Positions 51,392 to 60,000 of a stretch of 64,000 bases of DNA are shown piece by piece (position 1 is the stretch's first letter; each line of letters begins with the position of its first letter). Below the pieces are notes generated by a model. The model did no database searches, was not told the origin of the DNA, and was given only the letters and a program-made list of their open reading frames with translations. This stretch comes from JABDJZ01 sp047619685 (GTDB taxonomy: Bacteria > Bacteroidota > Rhodothermia > Rhodothermales > UBA10348): positions 1 to 64,000 of the forward strand of contig JBLHLC010000005.1 in NCBI GenBank assembly GCA_047619685.1, given 5' to 3'. The position numbers and the translations under genes were made by a program.

Positions 51392-52633
51392 TCAGTTTGT
51401 GGGGTGCGCTTCCAGGAACGGTGTGAGGGCGGCCTCAGGGGAGCAGGCATCTGGTCTCCACGATGTCAGACGTCGAATCACTGAGTCGATCAGGACATCG
51501 GGGCAGGAGGCCCCTGCGGTAAGGATGATGTCCACCGGAGCAGACGACGGAAACCAGTCCCGGCTGATCCGGTGTTCCTTGGCCGGGTAGTCGAAATGCC
51601 GAACTAGGGCCGGCGATTCCAGCGCATCCGGGCCATCCACGAAGTAGGTGGGCATCCTCTCTTCGCAGAGTTCGACCAGGTGGCTGGTGTTGGACGAATT
51701 GAAGCCGCCCACAACGATCGCCAGATCGGCGCCGTCCTCGATCAGTGCCTTGGTCGCGTCCTGGTTCTCGTTGGTAGCGTAACAAAGCGTATCGCTGGTG
51801 TCTGCAAAGTGGTCGCTGATCGAATCGGGTCCATAACGGCGGATCATCGCATCTCGCAGCAACGCTGCAATCTCCTGCGTCTCGGTGGCCAGCATGGTGG
51901 TCTGGTTCACTACGCCGATGCGGGTCAGGTCTCGCGCAGGATCGAAGCCCTGGGAGAAGCGCTCTGGGAATACCTCGAAAAACCCGGAAAGGGGCGCTTT
52001 TTGCGAAATGAAGGCGGCCAATTGGCCGGCCTCTTCCAGATCACGGATCACCAGGACCGGGGCTGTTTCCTTGGCGTGGGAAAACGTCGCCTGGGTCTCT
52101 TCGTGGTTACGCTTGCCATGAAGGATTACCGTGTGGTCAGTCTTCCCGATTTGGGCAGACCGCTTCCAGACCTTCTCCACAAATGGACACGTGGTATCGT
52201 ACGCATCCACATCCACACCCCTGATTCGCAGTTCCTCCTTGATCTCCAGGGTGGCTCCGAATGCCGGAATAATGACTACGTCGCCAGGCTCCAAGGCGTC
52301 GAACGGGATGAGCTGCTCCCCGGTAGTCGACCGCAGGAAGTCTATCCCGCGTGACCGGAGGTCGTCGTTCACATGGGGATTGTGAATCATCTCCGACAGC
52401 AGGAAAACTCGGCGGTCGGGGTTTTCTGCCAGCGACCGATAGGCAATCTCAATGGCGTTCTCCACGCCGTAGCAGAAGCCGAAGTGTCTGGCCAATTTGA
52501 TCCGCATCGAACCAAAATTGAGCACGCTTGGCGACAAATCGCGCTTCCGCGGATCGGAAATCCGTCGCGCCATCTTGACGGCGGATACGATCGGCGATCG
52601 GTAAAATTCGGGGACTTCAAACGAGCGGGCCAT
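51392..52633 (-). CDS. ispH: 4-hydroxy-3-methylbut-2-enyl diphosphate reductase
   Basis: The start is ATG 52633 (MARSFEVPEFYRSPIVSAVK). The 413-residue protein is the long cyanobacterial/Bacteroidota form. Its Fe-S cysteines are in FGFCYGVENAIE, YDTTCPFVEKVW and SDTLCYATNENQDA. HGKRNHEETQAT and GGFNSSNTSHLVELCEE contain the substrate-binding His and Ser/Asn. It reduces HMBPP to IPP and DMAPP, the last step of the MEP isoprenoid pathway, in the cytoplasm. It sits 11 bases after tgt in the envelope operon. IPP feeds undecaprenyl phosphate and quinones, which fits an envelope setting. Confidence 0.95.
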   Translation of the reverse strand: MARSFEVPEFYRSPIVSAVKMARRISDPRKRDLSPSVLNFGSMRIKLARHFGFCYGVENAIEIAYRSLAENPDRRVFLLSEMIHNPHVNDDLRSRGIDFLRSTTGEQLIPFDALEPGDVVIIPAFGATLEIKEELRIRGVDVDAYDTTCPFVEKVWKRSAQIGKTDHTVILHGKRNHEETQATFSHAKETAPVLVIRDLEEAGQLAAFISQKAPLSGFFEVFPERFSQGFDPARDLTRIGVVNQTTMLATETQEIAALLRDAMIRRYGPDSISDHFADTSDTLCYATNENQDATKALIEDGADLAIVVGGFNSSNTSHLVELCEERMPTYFVDGPDALESPALVRHFDYPAKEHRISRDWFPSSAPVDIILTAGASCPDVLIDSVIRRLTSWRPDACSPEAALTPFLEAHPTN

Positions 52634-52644
52634 GCCACTCCTAC

Positions 52645-53775
52645 CTACGGACTCCCTGTCAGATCCGACAAAACGCTCTGCATCCACTCGCCGTATCGAT
52701 CCTCGAAAATCGCTTCCCGGGCCGAGCGCATCAGCCAGAGATACAGCCCCAGGTTCTGCATCGTGGCAATTCTGAGGCCCATGATTTCATTACTGTGCAC
52801 CAGATGACGGAGGTAGGCCTTGGTGAATGCTTGAGACGCATACCCGGTCAGTCCCTCATCGACCGGTTCGAAGGCGTCCTTCCACTTGGCGTTCTTGATG
52901 TTGATCTTCCCGCGCGTGGTGAAGATCGTACCGTTCCGCCCGTTTCGGGTGGGCATTACACAGTCGAACATGTCGACCCCCCTGGCCACGTTTTCAACCA
53001 GGTTCTCAGGAGTCCCGACACCCATGAGGTACCGCGGCTTGTCGGTGGGCAGCACCTCGTTGACGACCTCGACCATGGCGTACATCTTCTCTGCAGGTTC
53101 GCCCACAGAAAGGCCGCCAATGGCGTACCCGGGAAAGCCTATTTCCTGGAGCTGAAGAGCGGATTTGCGACGTAGATCGGGGTAAACAACCCCCTGGACG
53201 ATGCCGAACAGCGACTGCTCGTACCCATAGAGGGCAGGCGACACTTCGAAATGTTCTTTGCAACGACGCGCCCACCGCATGGTGAGGTCGTTGGACTTGT
53301 CGGCATAATCACGGGAGGAGTCTCCCGGTGGGCACTCATCGAGGACCATCATGATGTCCGCGCCGATGGCCCGCTGAATGTCCATCACCTTCTCAGGCGT
53401 GAACATGTGGGTGGACCCGTCGATATGACTCTGGAACCGGGCGCCCTCCTCCGTGAGTTTCCTGATGCCGGCGAGGGAAAACACCTGGAACCCCCCGGAA
53501 TCGGTCAATATGGGCCGATCCCAGCTCTGGAAACGATGGAGGCCGCCGGCCTTCACGAGGATGTCGGTGCCTGGCCGCAGGTAGAGGTGGTAGGTGTTGC
53601 CAAGGGTGATCTGGGCGTCCAGATCATCCACCAGTTCTCGCGGAGATACCCCTTTGACCGACCCGACCGTGCCGACGGGCATGAAAACCGGTGTCTGAAT
53701 GGTCCCGTGGTCGGTCTCAATCCGACCGGCGCGTGCCCCTGTGCCGGCGTCTGTATGCTCGAGAATAAACTTCAA
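52645..53775 (-). CDS. tgt: tRNA-guanine (preQ1) transglycosylase
   Basis: The 376-residue TIM-barrel enzyme has the base-exchange residues Asp92 (ILTDSGGFQVFSL) and Asp271 (VDMFDCVMPTRNGRNG). It inserts preQ1 at position 34 of tRNAs for Asp, Asn, His and Tyr, the queuosine pathway. In most Tgts the segment after PxD carries a CxCxxC zinc site. Here it reads PVDEGLTGYASQAFTKAYLR, with none of the three cysteines. The rest of the C-terminal domain (HLVHSNEIMGLRIATMQNLG) is intact. Loss of this zinc site is, to my recollection, usual in Bacteroidota. The ATG directly follows the upstream stop. Confidence 0.95.
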   Translation of the reverse strand: MKFILEHTDAGTGARAGRIETDHGTIQTPVFMPVGTVGSVKGVSPRELVDDLDAQITLGNTYHLYLRPGTDILVKAGGLHRFQSWDRPILTDSGGFQVFSLAGIRKLTEEGARFQSHIDGSTHMFTPEKVMDIQRAIGADIMMVLDECPPGDSSRDYADKSNDLTMRWARRCKEHFEVSPALYGYEQSLFGIVQGVVYPDLRRKSALQLQEIGFPGYAIGGLSVGEPAEKMYAMVEVVNEVLPTDKPRYLMGVGTPENLVENVARGVDMFDCVMPTRNGRNGTIFTTRGKINIKNAKWKDAFEPVDEGLTGYASQAFTKAYLRHLVHSNEIMGLRIATMQNLGLYLWLMRSAREAIFEDRYGEWMQSVLSDLTGSP

Positions 53776-54372
53776 TCAGGCAACCAGCGATTCTTTCCGC
53801 ACGGCATTGCTGGCTTGGGCCTGAATCAGGGCGCCAATACTTGCCATCAGGAGATTCTGCTCGGCGGGCCTCACACCGAGCACCCAGGGGTTCGATTCGG
53901 TGAGGATCAGCACCACCGTTGGAAACGGCTTCGACACAAAAGAACGCGTCTCCTCATACAGCCGATAGTGCTGATGGTGATGCCGGGCTGGAATTCGGGA
54001 CACTTCCCTGAGACGTGCGGGCTCGATAACATAAGGCGCCTTCATGCCCGAGCGCACTTCGACACCGGCATCCGAAACCCGTACCCGGATAGCCGGCTGA
54101 TAGCCGATCCAGGTCATCGCCACCAGGATGGCGAGGCCGCAGGACTGAAAGGTCCAGAACGTCTGGACGGATGCAGGGGACGGCGCGCCAGAGGAGTGGA
54201 GCCATGCCCAGGTCACAAACGTGATCAAAAGGTAGAGGATCACCAGAGCGACGTTCACGAGAAGGAAGGTCGTCTGGAAACGCAACTGGTCCCCATCCCT
54301 CTTTCGCATCGCCATTCCGAGAACGGAATGCGAGGGACTCAATCTCCCTGAAATATGGAAATGTTCTGTCAC
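53776..54372 (-). CDS. Small membrane protein with cytosolic PH-like domain, function unknown
   Basis: The 198-residue protein has two transmembrane helices (TTFLLVNVALVILYLLITFV and SCGLAILVAMTWIGY). A soluble part follows: IRVRVSDAGVEVRSGMKAP, PTVVLILTESNPWVLGV and a final helix EQNLLMASIGALIQAQA. This is the pattern of bacterial PH-like proteins in membranes. It overlaps the MlaD gene by 4 bases and its stop is directly adjacent to the tgt start, so it is firmly in the operon. A role in lipid transport or membrane tethering with the Mla proteins is possible from position only. Confidence 0.65.
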   Translation of the reverse strand: MTEHFHISGRLSPSHSVLGMAMRKRDGDQLRFQTTFLLVNVALVILYLLITFVTWAWLHSSGAPSPASVQTFWTFQSCGLAILVAMTWIGYQPAIRVRVSDAGVEVRSGMKAPYVIEPARLREVSRIPARHHHQHYRLYEETRSFVSKPFPTVVLILTESNPWVLGVRPAEQNLLMASIGALIQAQASNAVRKESLVA

Positions 54373-55454
54373 TGGTCCTGATCGTCCGGCGGGCCCGCCA
54401 GCGCCCTCTCAAGAGAATCCAGGCGCGCCTGCATCGACGTCAATCGGCTTTCCCACAGCAGCAATTCGGCCTCTCGGCCCTCCATGCTCTGATAACTCTC
54501 GGAGATGGCCCGCTCCCGCACCTCAAACGGAGCCTGCTCCACGTGGCCGCGCTCCTCGAAATACCGTTTGAACAACCAGTTGTGTTTGGCTGCCTCCATG
54601 AGTTCGGCAAAGCGGTAGGATCCGAGTGCCCCCCACGACGCTGCGTTCTCCGCGTGGCCGGTCACTGCCTGCAGTTCGGTGGCAATCAGGCGCAGGGTGT
54701 CGGCCGAGGCCAGGAAGGCGTCGTAAATGCCGGGGTCGTTCAGGAATTTGGCCACCGTCCCGTCTCCGCTCTCCACCTTCTGCAGAACGGACTCCAGGCC
54801 CGTCGTGGCTCGCTCCGCGACGCCCACCAGCAGGTCGGCCGTGGCCTCTCCGCTGACGGCAAGGCTGTTCATGGCACGTCGGGTCTCATTGGCCGTGGCG
54901 ACCATCTCCTCGTAAAGGGTCGGGTCGTAGACGATTCGCCCAAGCGTCCCTTCGCCCTTTTGGATATCCAGCATTATCTGCTCAAAGGACCGGGCCACCT
55001 GTTCGAAACCCCGAACGGATGCAATGGCCTTGTCACTGATCTCGAACAGGTCGAAGGGGTCAATGCCGACCAGGAAATCGTTCTCGAGGACCTGGTCAGC
55101 CGTCTCGGCGCTGGCTGCGAGGACAATGATCTGGTCACCGACAAGTCCGTCGGACTTGATCTGCGCCTGTGTATTGGTCCGGATCAGGTGGGCGGCTCTC
55201 TGGGCGATGGCCATGGTGACCACGACGGGCTCAGAGGGACTGCCCGGCAGTTTTACCGACGCCACGCGGCCAACGTTAATGCCCTGGTACTGCACCGACG
55301 CTCCCGGATTCAGGCCGGCGACGCGCGTGAAGCGCGCACGCACGTTCATCGTGTTCGAGAACAGGAACGTGCGGTTTCCTATCGCGAACAGCGCCAGAAT
55401 CAGTATGACGGCACCAAACAAAATGAAGGTGCCGAGCCGAATATTTCGGGTCAT
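54369..55454 (-). CDS. mlaD: MlaD-family (MCE domain) phospholipid-binding protein
   Basis: The 361-residue protein has one N-terminal anchor helix (LGTFILFGAVILILALFAIG). An MCE domain follows at ~40-120: VRARFTRVAGLNPGASVQYQ, GRVASVKL, QIKSDGLVGDQIIVL. A long helical C-terminal part (EQVARSFEQIMLDIQKGEGT, FLNDPGIYDAFLASADTLR) ends in a coiled-coil-like stretch (LLLWESRLTSMQARLDSLER). It should form a periplasmic ring on the MlaFE transporter and carry phospholipids between membranes. It is 24 bases downstream of mlaF. The tail is longer than in E. coli MlaD, as in many non-proteobacterial homologues. Confidence 0.92.
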   Translation of the reverse strand: MTRNIRLGTFILFGAVILILALFAIGNRTFLFSNTMNVRARFTRVAGLNPGASVQYQGINVGRVASVKLPGSPSEPVVVTMAIAQRAAHLIRTNTQAQIKSDGLVGDQIIVLAASAETADQVLENDFLVGIDPFDLFEISDKAIASVRGFEQVARSFEQIMLDIQKGEGTLGRIVYDPTLYEEMVATANETRRAMNSLAVSGEATADLLVGVAERATTGLESVLQKVESGDGTVAKFLNDPGIYDAFLASADTLRLIATELQAVTGHAENAASWGALGSYRFAELMEAAKHNWLFKRYFEERGHVEQAPFEVRERAISESYQSMEGREAELLLWESRLTSMQARLDSLERALAGPPDDQDQ

Positions 55455-55478
55455 GGTGGGGTCAGCGTGGTTCCAGGG

Positions 55479-56213
55479 TTACCGGGACCCGCCAAAGAAG
55501 TTGCGGAGTTCAGGACGGGCCGAGCGCCTCACATAGTCCAGAGTGCCCTGCTCCAGAATCTGTCCGGAGCTAAGGTAATTAACGAAGTCGGCCGCGATCT
55601 CGGCGCACAGGAGATCGTGGGTAATGACGATGCTGGTCATGTCTCTCTCCTCGCGCAGCCGGACGATGAGTTCGGACACCATGCGCACCGAAATTGGGTC
55701 GAGCCCCGTTGTGGGCTCATCGAAGAGCATGAGGCTGGGGTCCAGGGCGATGGCTCGAGCCAGGGCGATGCGTTTTTGCTGTCCGCCGGACAGGTCGGAG
55801 GGACTTGAGTTCATTTTTTCCACCAGCCCTACCCAGGTCAGCAGTTCGGCGATTCGATCGCGCCGTTCCGCCGGAGTCAGCGGCGTGTGACGATCAAGCA
55901 CAAAATCGAAATTCTCTGCGACCGTCATGGAATCAAACAGCGCCCCGCCCTGGAACAGATAGCCGATGGCCAGGCGCTCTTGGTCCAGTTCTGCTCCTTC
56001 CAACTGGTCCATGCGCTTGTCTCCCACCCAGATCTCGCCGGTGTCGGGTTGCAGGAGTTGTACGACGTGCTTGATCAGTACACTCTTGCCGCTCCCTGAT
56101 CCGCCCATCACGGCTACTGTTTTGTGCGCGGGGACATCCATGGTGACGCCGCGCAAGACCTCATTGTCTCCGAATGACTTGTGTACATCCAGGATTCGAA
56201 CGGCCGGTTTCAT
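55479..56213 (-). CDS. mlaF: Phospholipid ABC transporter ATP-binding protein MlaF
   Basis: The start is ATG 56213 (MKPAVRILDVHKSFGDNEVL), overlapping the mlaE stop as ATGA. The 244-residue ATPase has Walker A GGSGSGKS, Q-loop YLFQGGALFDSMTV, signature LSGGQQKRIALARAIA, Walker B LMLFDEPTTGLD and the switch His in IVITHD. This is the MlaF/Ttg2A type, with the QGGALFDS phrase typical of it. It drives lipid transfer through MlaE at the inner-membrane face. The system maintains outer-membrane lipid asymmetry or supplies lipids outward, depending on lineage. Confidence 0.95.
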   Translation of the reverse strand: MKPAVRILDVHKSFGDNEVLRGVTMDVPAHKTVAVMGGSGSGKSVLIKHVVQLLQPDTGEIWVGDKRMDQLEGAELDQERLAIGYLFQGGALFDSMTVAENFDFVLDRHTPLTPAERRDRIAELLTWVGLVEKMNSSPSDLSGGQQKRIALARAIALDPSLMLFDEPTTGLDPISVRMVSELIVRLREERDMTSIVITHDLLCAEIAADFVNYLSSGQILEQGTLDYVRRSARPELRNFFGGSR

Positions 56214-57016
56214 GACGCCACGTCCCCAAAAAAGATGAGGGACAGACGAACAACGACCATATCGGCCAGGATTATCAGGATGGACGAGGCCACCACAGAC
56301 TGCATCGCGGCTTGCCCAACGGCCCGTGTCCCGCCACGGACGCTGAAGCCCAGGAAGCACGACACAATGCCAACGATCCCTCCGAAAATGGCCGTTTTAA
56401 GCGTGTCTACCAGGACGTCGCTGAACCTGATGGACGTCAGGGCCGTGTCGATGAAAATGCGCGGATCAACCTGTGAGGCCAGTGCCCCCTCCAGGTACCC
56501 TCCAAACATGGCCAGCGCGTCGGTCCAGATGGTCAAAATCGGAAACATGATCACGCACGCCAGCACGCGGGTCACCACCAGGTAGTTCAGCGGGCGAAGG
56601 GCCATCACCTCAAGCGCGTCGATCTGCTCCGTCACGCGCATGGATCCTATCTCGGCCCCGATACCGGCTCCGAGCCTGCCGGCCAGCACCAGGGAGGTCA
56701 GGACGGGGCCAATCTCCTTGACCACGGAGAGCGCCAGCATGTTGGGTAGCATGGCCTCCGCGCCAAACTGGACCAGCGTGCCGCGGCTTTGCATGGCAAG
56801 CACGGCACCTATCGCAAACCCGATCACGCCCGTCAGCAGGAAACTGCGCGTGCCCACCTCGTCCATTTGGCGAAACAGTTCTTTGACTTCCCAGGGACGA
56901 CGGAATCCGCGAAAGAAGAACTCGGCAACGAAGCGGCCGAACTCGCCGACTCGCTCCAGGAAGTGGATGAGGTTTTCGCGCCTGTCAGCGGTCCGTATGG
57001 TGGGTCGTAACGACAT
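56210..57016 (-). CDS. mlaE: Phospholipid ABC transporter permease MlaE
   Basis: The 268-residue protein has the MlaE fold: an amphipathic N-terminal helix, about five hydrophobic spans, and the signature ALSVVKEIGPVLTSLVLAGR LGAGIGAEIGSM (split here at the space). MRVTEQIDALEVMALRP and FLGFSVRGGTRAVGQA follow. It lies 3 bases after the TamB stop and overlaps mlaF by 4 bases. It forms the membrane channel of the Mla lipid transporter. Co-location with TamB, another inter-membrane lipid bridge, gives a coherent lipid-transport operon. Confidence 0.94.
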   Translation of the reverse strand: MSLRPTIRTADRRENLIHFLERVGEFGRFVAEFFFRGFRRPWEVKELFRQMDEVGTRSFLLTGVIGFAIGAVLAMQSRGTLVQFGAEAMLPNMLALSVVKEIGPVLTSLVLAGRLGAGIGAEIGSMRVTEQIDALEVMALRPLNYLVVTRVLACVIMFPILTIWTDALAMFGGYLEGALASQVDPRIFIDTALTSIRFSDVLVDTLKTAIFGGIVGIVSCFLGFSVRGGTRAVGQAAMQSVVASSILIILADMVVVRLSLIFFGDVAS

Positions 57017-57019
57017 ACG

Positions 57020-60000
57020 TCAGTAGGCTCGTTCCCAGCTGAGGTTCACTCGCAGAACCGTGCCCCGGGTCAGGAGGGAGACCAGCACATTTCGAACAAC
57101 CTCGTACTCCATGGTCACAACAGTAGCGTCCGAAACCGTAGTTCCGGTAGATAAGGAAAGCGAGAGGGGTTGGCTCACAGACACAAAGAAGCGGGGCGAC
57201 ACGTACTTGCCGGCCGTGAGCATGAGACCGTTCGTTTCATCCTGATCAATCTCGACGACATCCAGGCCGAGGCCGGCGCCGGCCAGATTCTCGACCAGCG
57301 ATGTGATCGGGCCAATGGCCAGACCCGCCGCGGAACGAAGATAACCTTCGGACGCGGAGCCTCCGAACTGCAGGCTTTCGCTGGCAGGTCTGCCAGTGGC
57401 TATGTAGGAGACTATATCCGCGAGCTCCATTTGGGGGTCAGACTCAAACGAGACCTCGAGGTTTTCGGGAGAACCCGTGGCGCGGAGGCTGATGGTTACT
57501 TCGCTTCCCTGGGCGTGCCTGGCTCGGACCTCATAAGTCGCGCCCAGGTTCATATCCGGTGAGGCCATGGGGCCGGTGAACGTGAGCGTCCCCTCCTCAA
57601 TCAGGAAGCGTCTGCCAAACTGATCAATTCTGCTACGACCTGGAAGCACCTGGATGGAGCCGAACAACTCGGGGTCGGCGTGAGGGCGCTTGGCGACGTC
57701 GAGGTCTCCGGTGAATTGGATCTCCATTACCGGATTGCTGGTGGACCTGAGCCAGGTGTTGCGGGCAAGATCGACCCGGAGACCGGCGATCTCCATGGCC
57801 TCGTAGAAATCGAACGTCGTCGTGTCTGCCTCACTTACCCGAAGGCCGAACCGATCCTCCAGTGTAAAGAGGTCCCGGTCGGTGAGCGTGACGGGCTCGA
57901 ATGCCTCGGCGGTGGTCTCTTCCGTGAGATAGAAGTCACCTTGCTCAACGCGGATTCGGCCGCCCAGGCGAGGGCTTCGGTTGGTGCCCTGGAGCTTCAT
58001 AGTGCCCCCTACCACCGCTCGATAGGGTTTCGAGTCGACCGCGAGGAAGTCACGCGCGCGGATGTCCAAGTCAATCTGGCCCAGCGTAAGATCTGCGAAC
58101 GCTATAGACCCGGATGCAGTAGCTCGACCAGATCCGGATCGCACGCTGGCAGAGTCCACTCGCACCCGATCTCCACCGAAGTCCAGGAAAACGGATGCGT
58201 GATCGTAAACCAGACTCTTCCTTCGTTTGCCCAGGAAAGGCAACGACACGAGGCCATTGGTTAAATCGGCGCCGCCGGTAAGAAGCGGTTCGCCGTAGGT
58301 ACCCCTTATCGAGGCGTCGGCAGAAATCAACCCGCCAAGGTCGTCCACGACGGTCCGGTCGAAGAACGGGAGCGTCCAGTCTATGGGAAGAGCGTTCACC
58401 ACGATCCCCACGTTGACCGGCTCCGCGGACAGGTCCGCATCCGAAAATGAGAACGGCAGAAAACCCCTCACCACGGCTGAGGAACCAGAGGCGTGCTGCA
58501 TCGCCCCGTCAATGTTCAGTCTGGTGTTTTGGAGGGAAACACGGGCATCGACCACGCCGACCTGGTCCCCTTCGTAACGGATTCTCCCGGAGAGCGTGCC
58601 AGCGAGCGATCGCGCCGTGTCGGATCCGTTCGATCTCAGATTCAGCCTGGCATTCAGCGCAGCCCCAAATCCCGTGTATCCCAAAATGTCCGCGATCGCG
58701 TCCACCCGAACGCCCGTGGCACTCAGGTACAAATCGTCCCCCTCGGGAGTCGATGCATAACCGCCAATAGCAATCCTCTGTGAATCGGCCGCCGCAACCA
58801 GGCCAGAGATTTCAATACCGTTCGCCAGCCCAATGTCGGTTGGGGCCAGGAGGCGCCATTCTGAATCGTCCAGTGTCATTTCCAGAGATTCCAGGCGAAC
58901 CATGCTGAGGTCGGAGGCGGCGCCTCCGAAAGCCTGCAGCCGTCGATTGGGCTCGACGGTGAGGTCGGCCTCGAAACGAAGCGAGTCCTCGGAAAGCGTG
59001 ACCAGAAGGTTTCCGCTCTCGGCAGCGACCCCAGGCAGAGAGACGACCGAAGCTGCGGCCCGGAATTCCGCAGCTCGCACAACAAGGCCCGCCAACTCCA
59101 CAGAACCCGTCAGGTTGGCGTTGGCCACGTTGACCTCCCCGTACCTCACGCCGTGGAGCGCCGCTGTAGCTGACGCTTGAAAACGTCCTGGCCGGCCTAC
59201 TCCAGAGATGTTCAGCATAACGCCGGAGGTAGCCAATTCCCGACCAAATGCCGCGGCCACCGGCCGAAGGTTGTCCGCTTCAATCACACCCTGTATCGCA
59301 AAGCGACGGTCCTCGGCGTCTTCGGTCAGCGGAATCTCACCATGCATGCGAGCTCTGAGCGGACTGCCTCGCAAGTCCAGAGAATCTACTCGCAGAACAC
59401 CCGCTCCCCAGGAGAATCCTCCTCTCGAAGAGTCTACCCGAATAGTACGGTAGGTGAGCCGGAGTGAATCCACTACCGCAGCCACCACACCACTCTTTGG
59501 ATCGAAGCCCGTCCCGGTCAGACGAAGCCGTGAGGTTACGAAAGAGCCCGTGGTATCAATCCCCGCCAAACCGAGAGCGTCGACGGCGTTCAGAGAAAGA
59601 AAGCCGGAATAGGACTCTCTCAGTCGGTCGATGCCCATGGTCAGATCCGCGGATCCCGCCCCCAAGCGGAGATGTGCTTCGGTCCAGAGACTGTCCGGAT
59701 CACCCGCAAAAGTAGCGACACCTCCGCCCATGGTTACCCGGTTGACGTGTCCGTTCTCCGCCAGGGTGAGGCGTCCCATCAATTGCTCCTTGCCGAAACG
59801 CCCCTCCACGTGTCCGGTGAGTTCGGTGACCGGCAGGCTCGGCAGGAGGGCACCCAGGTTCACCTTGTCGAAGCTAAATCGGTCCACCAGGGCGAGGCTG
59901 TTTGCGAGGTCGATGGCGGCGGACCAGGCCAGATCACCTCCGGTCTCAAGCTGGACGTTGCCGGACGTATCAAGCGTGTCGGAACGAATCTGGAGCTGCG

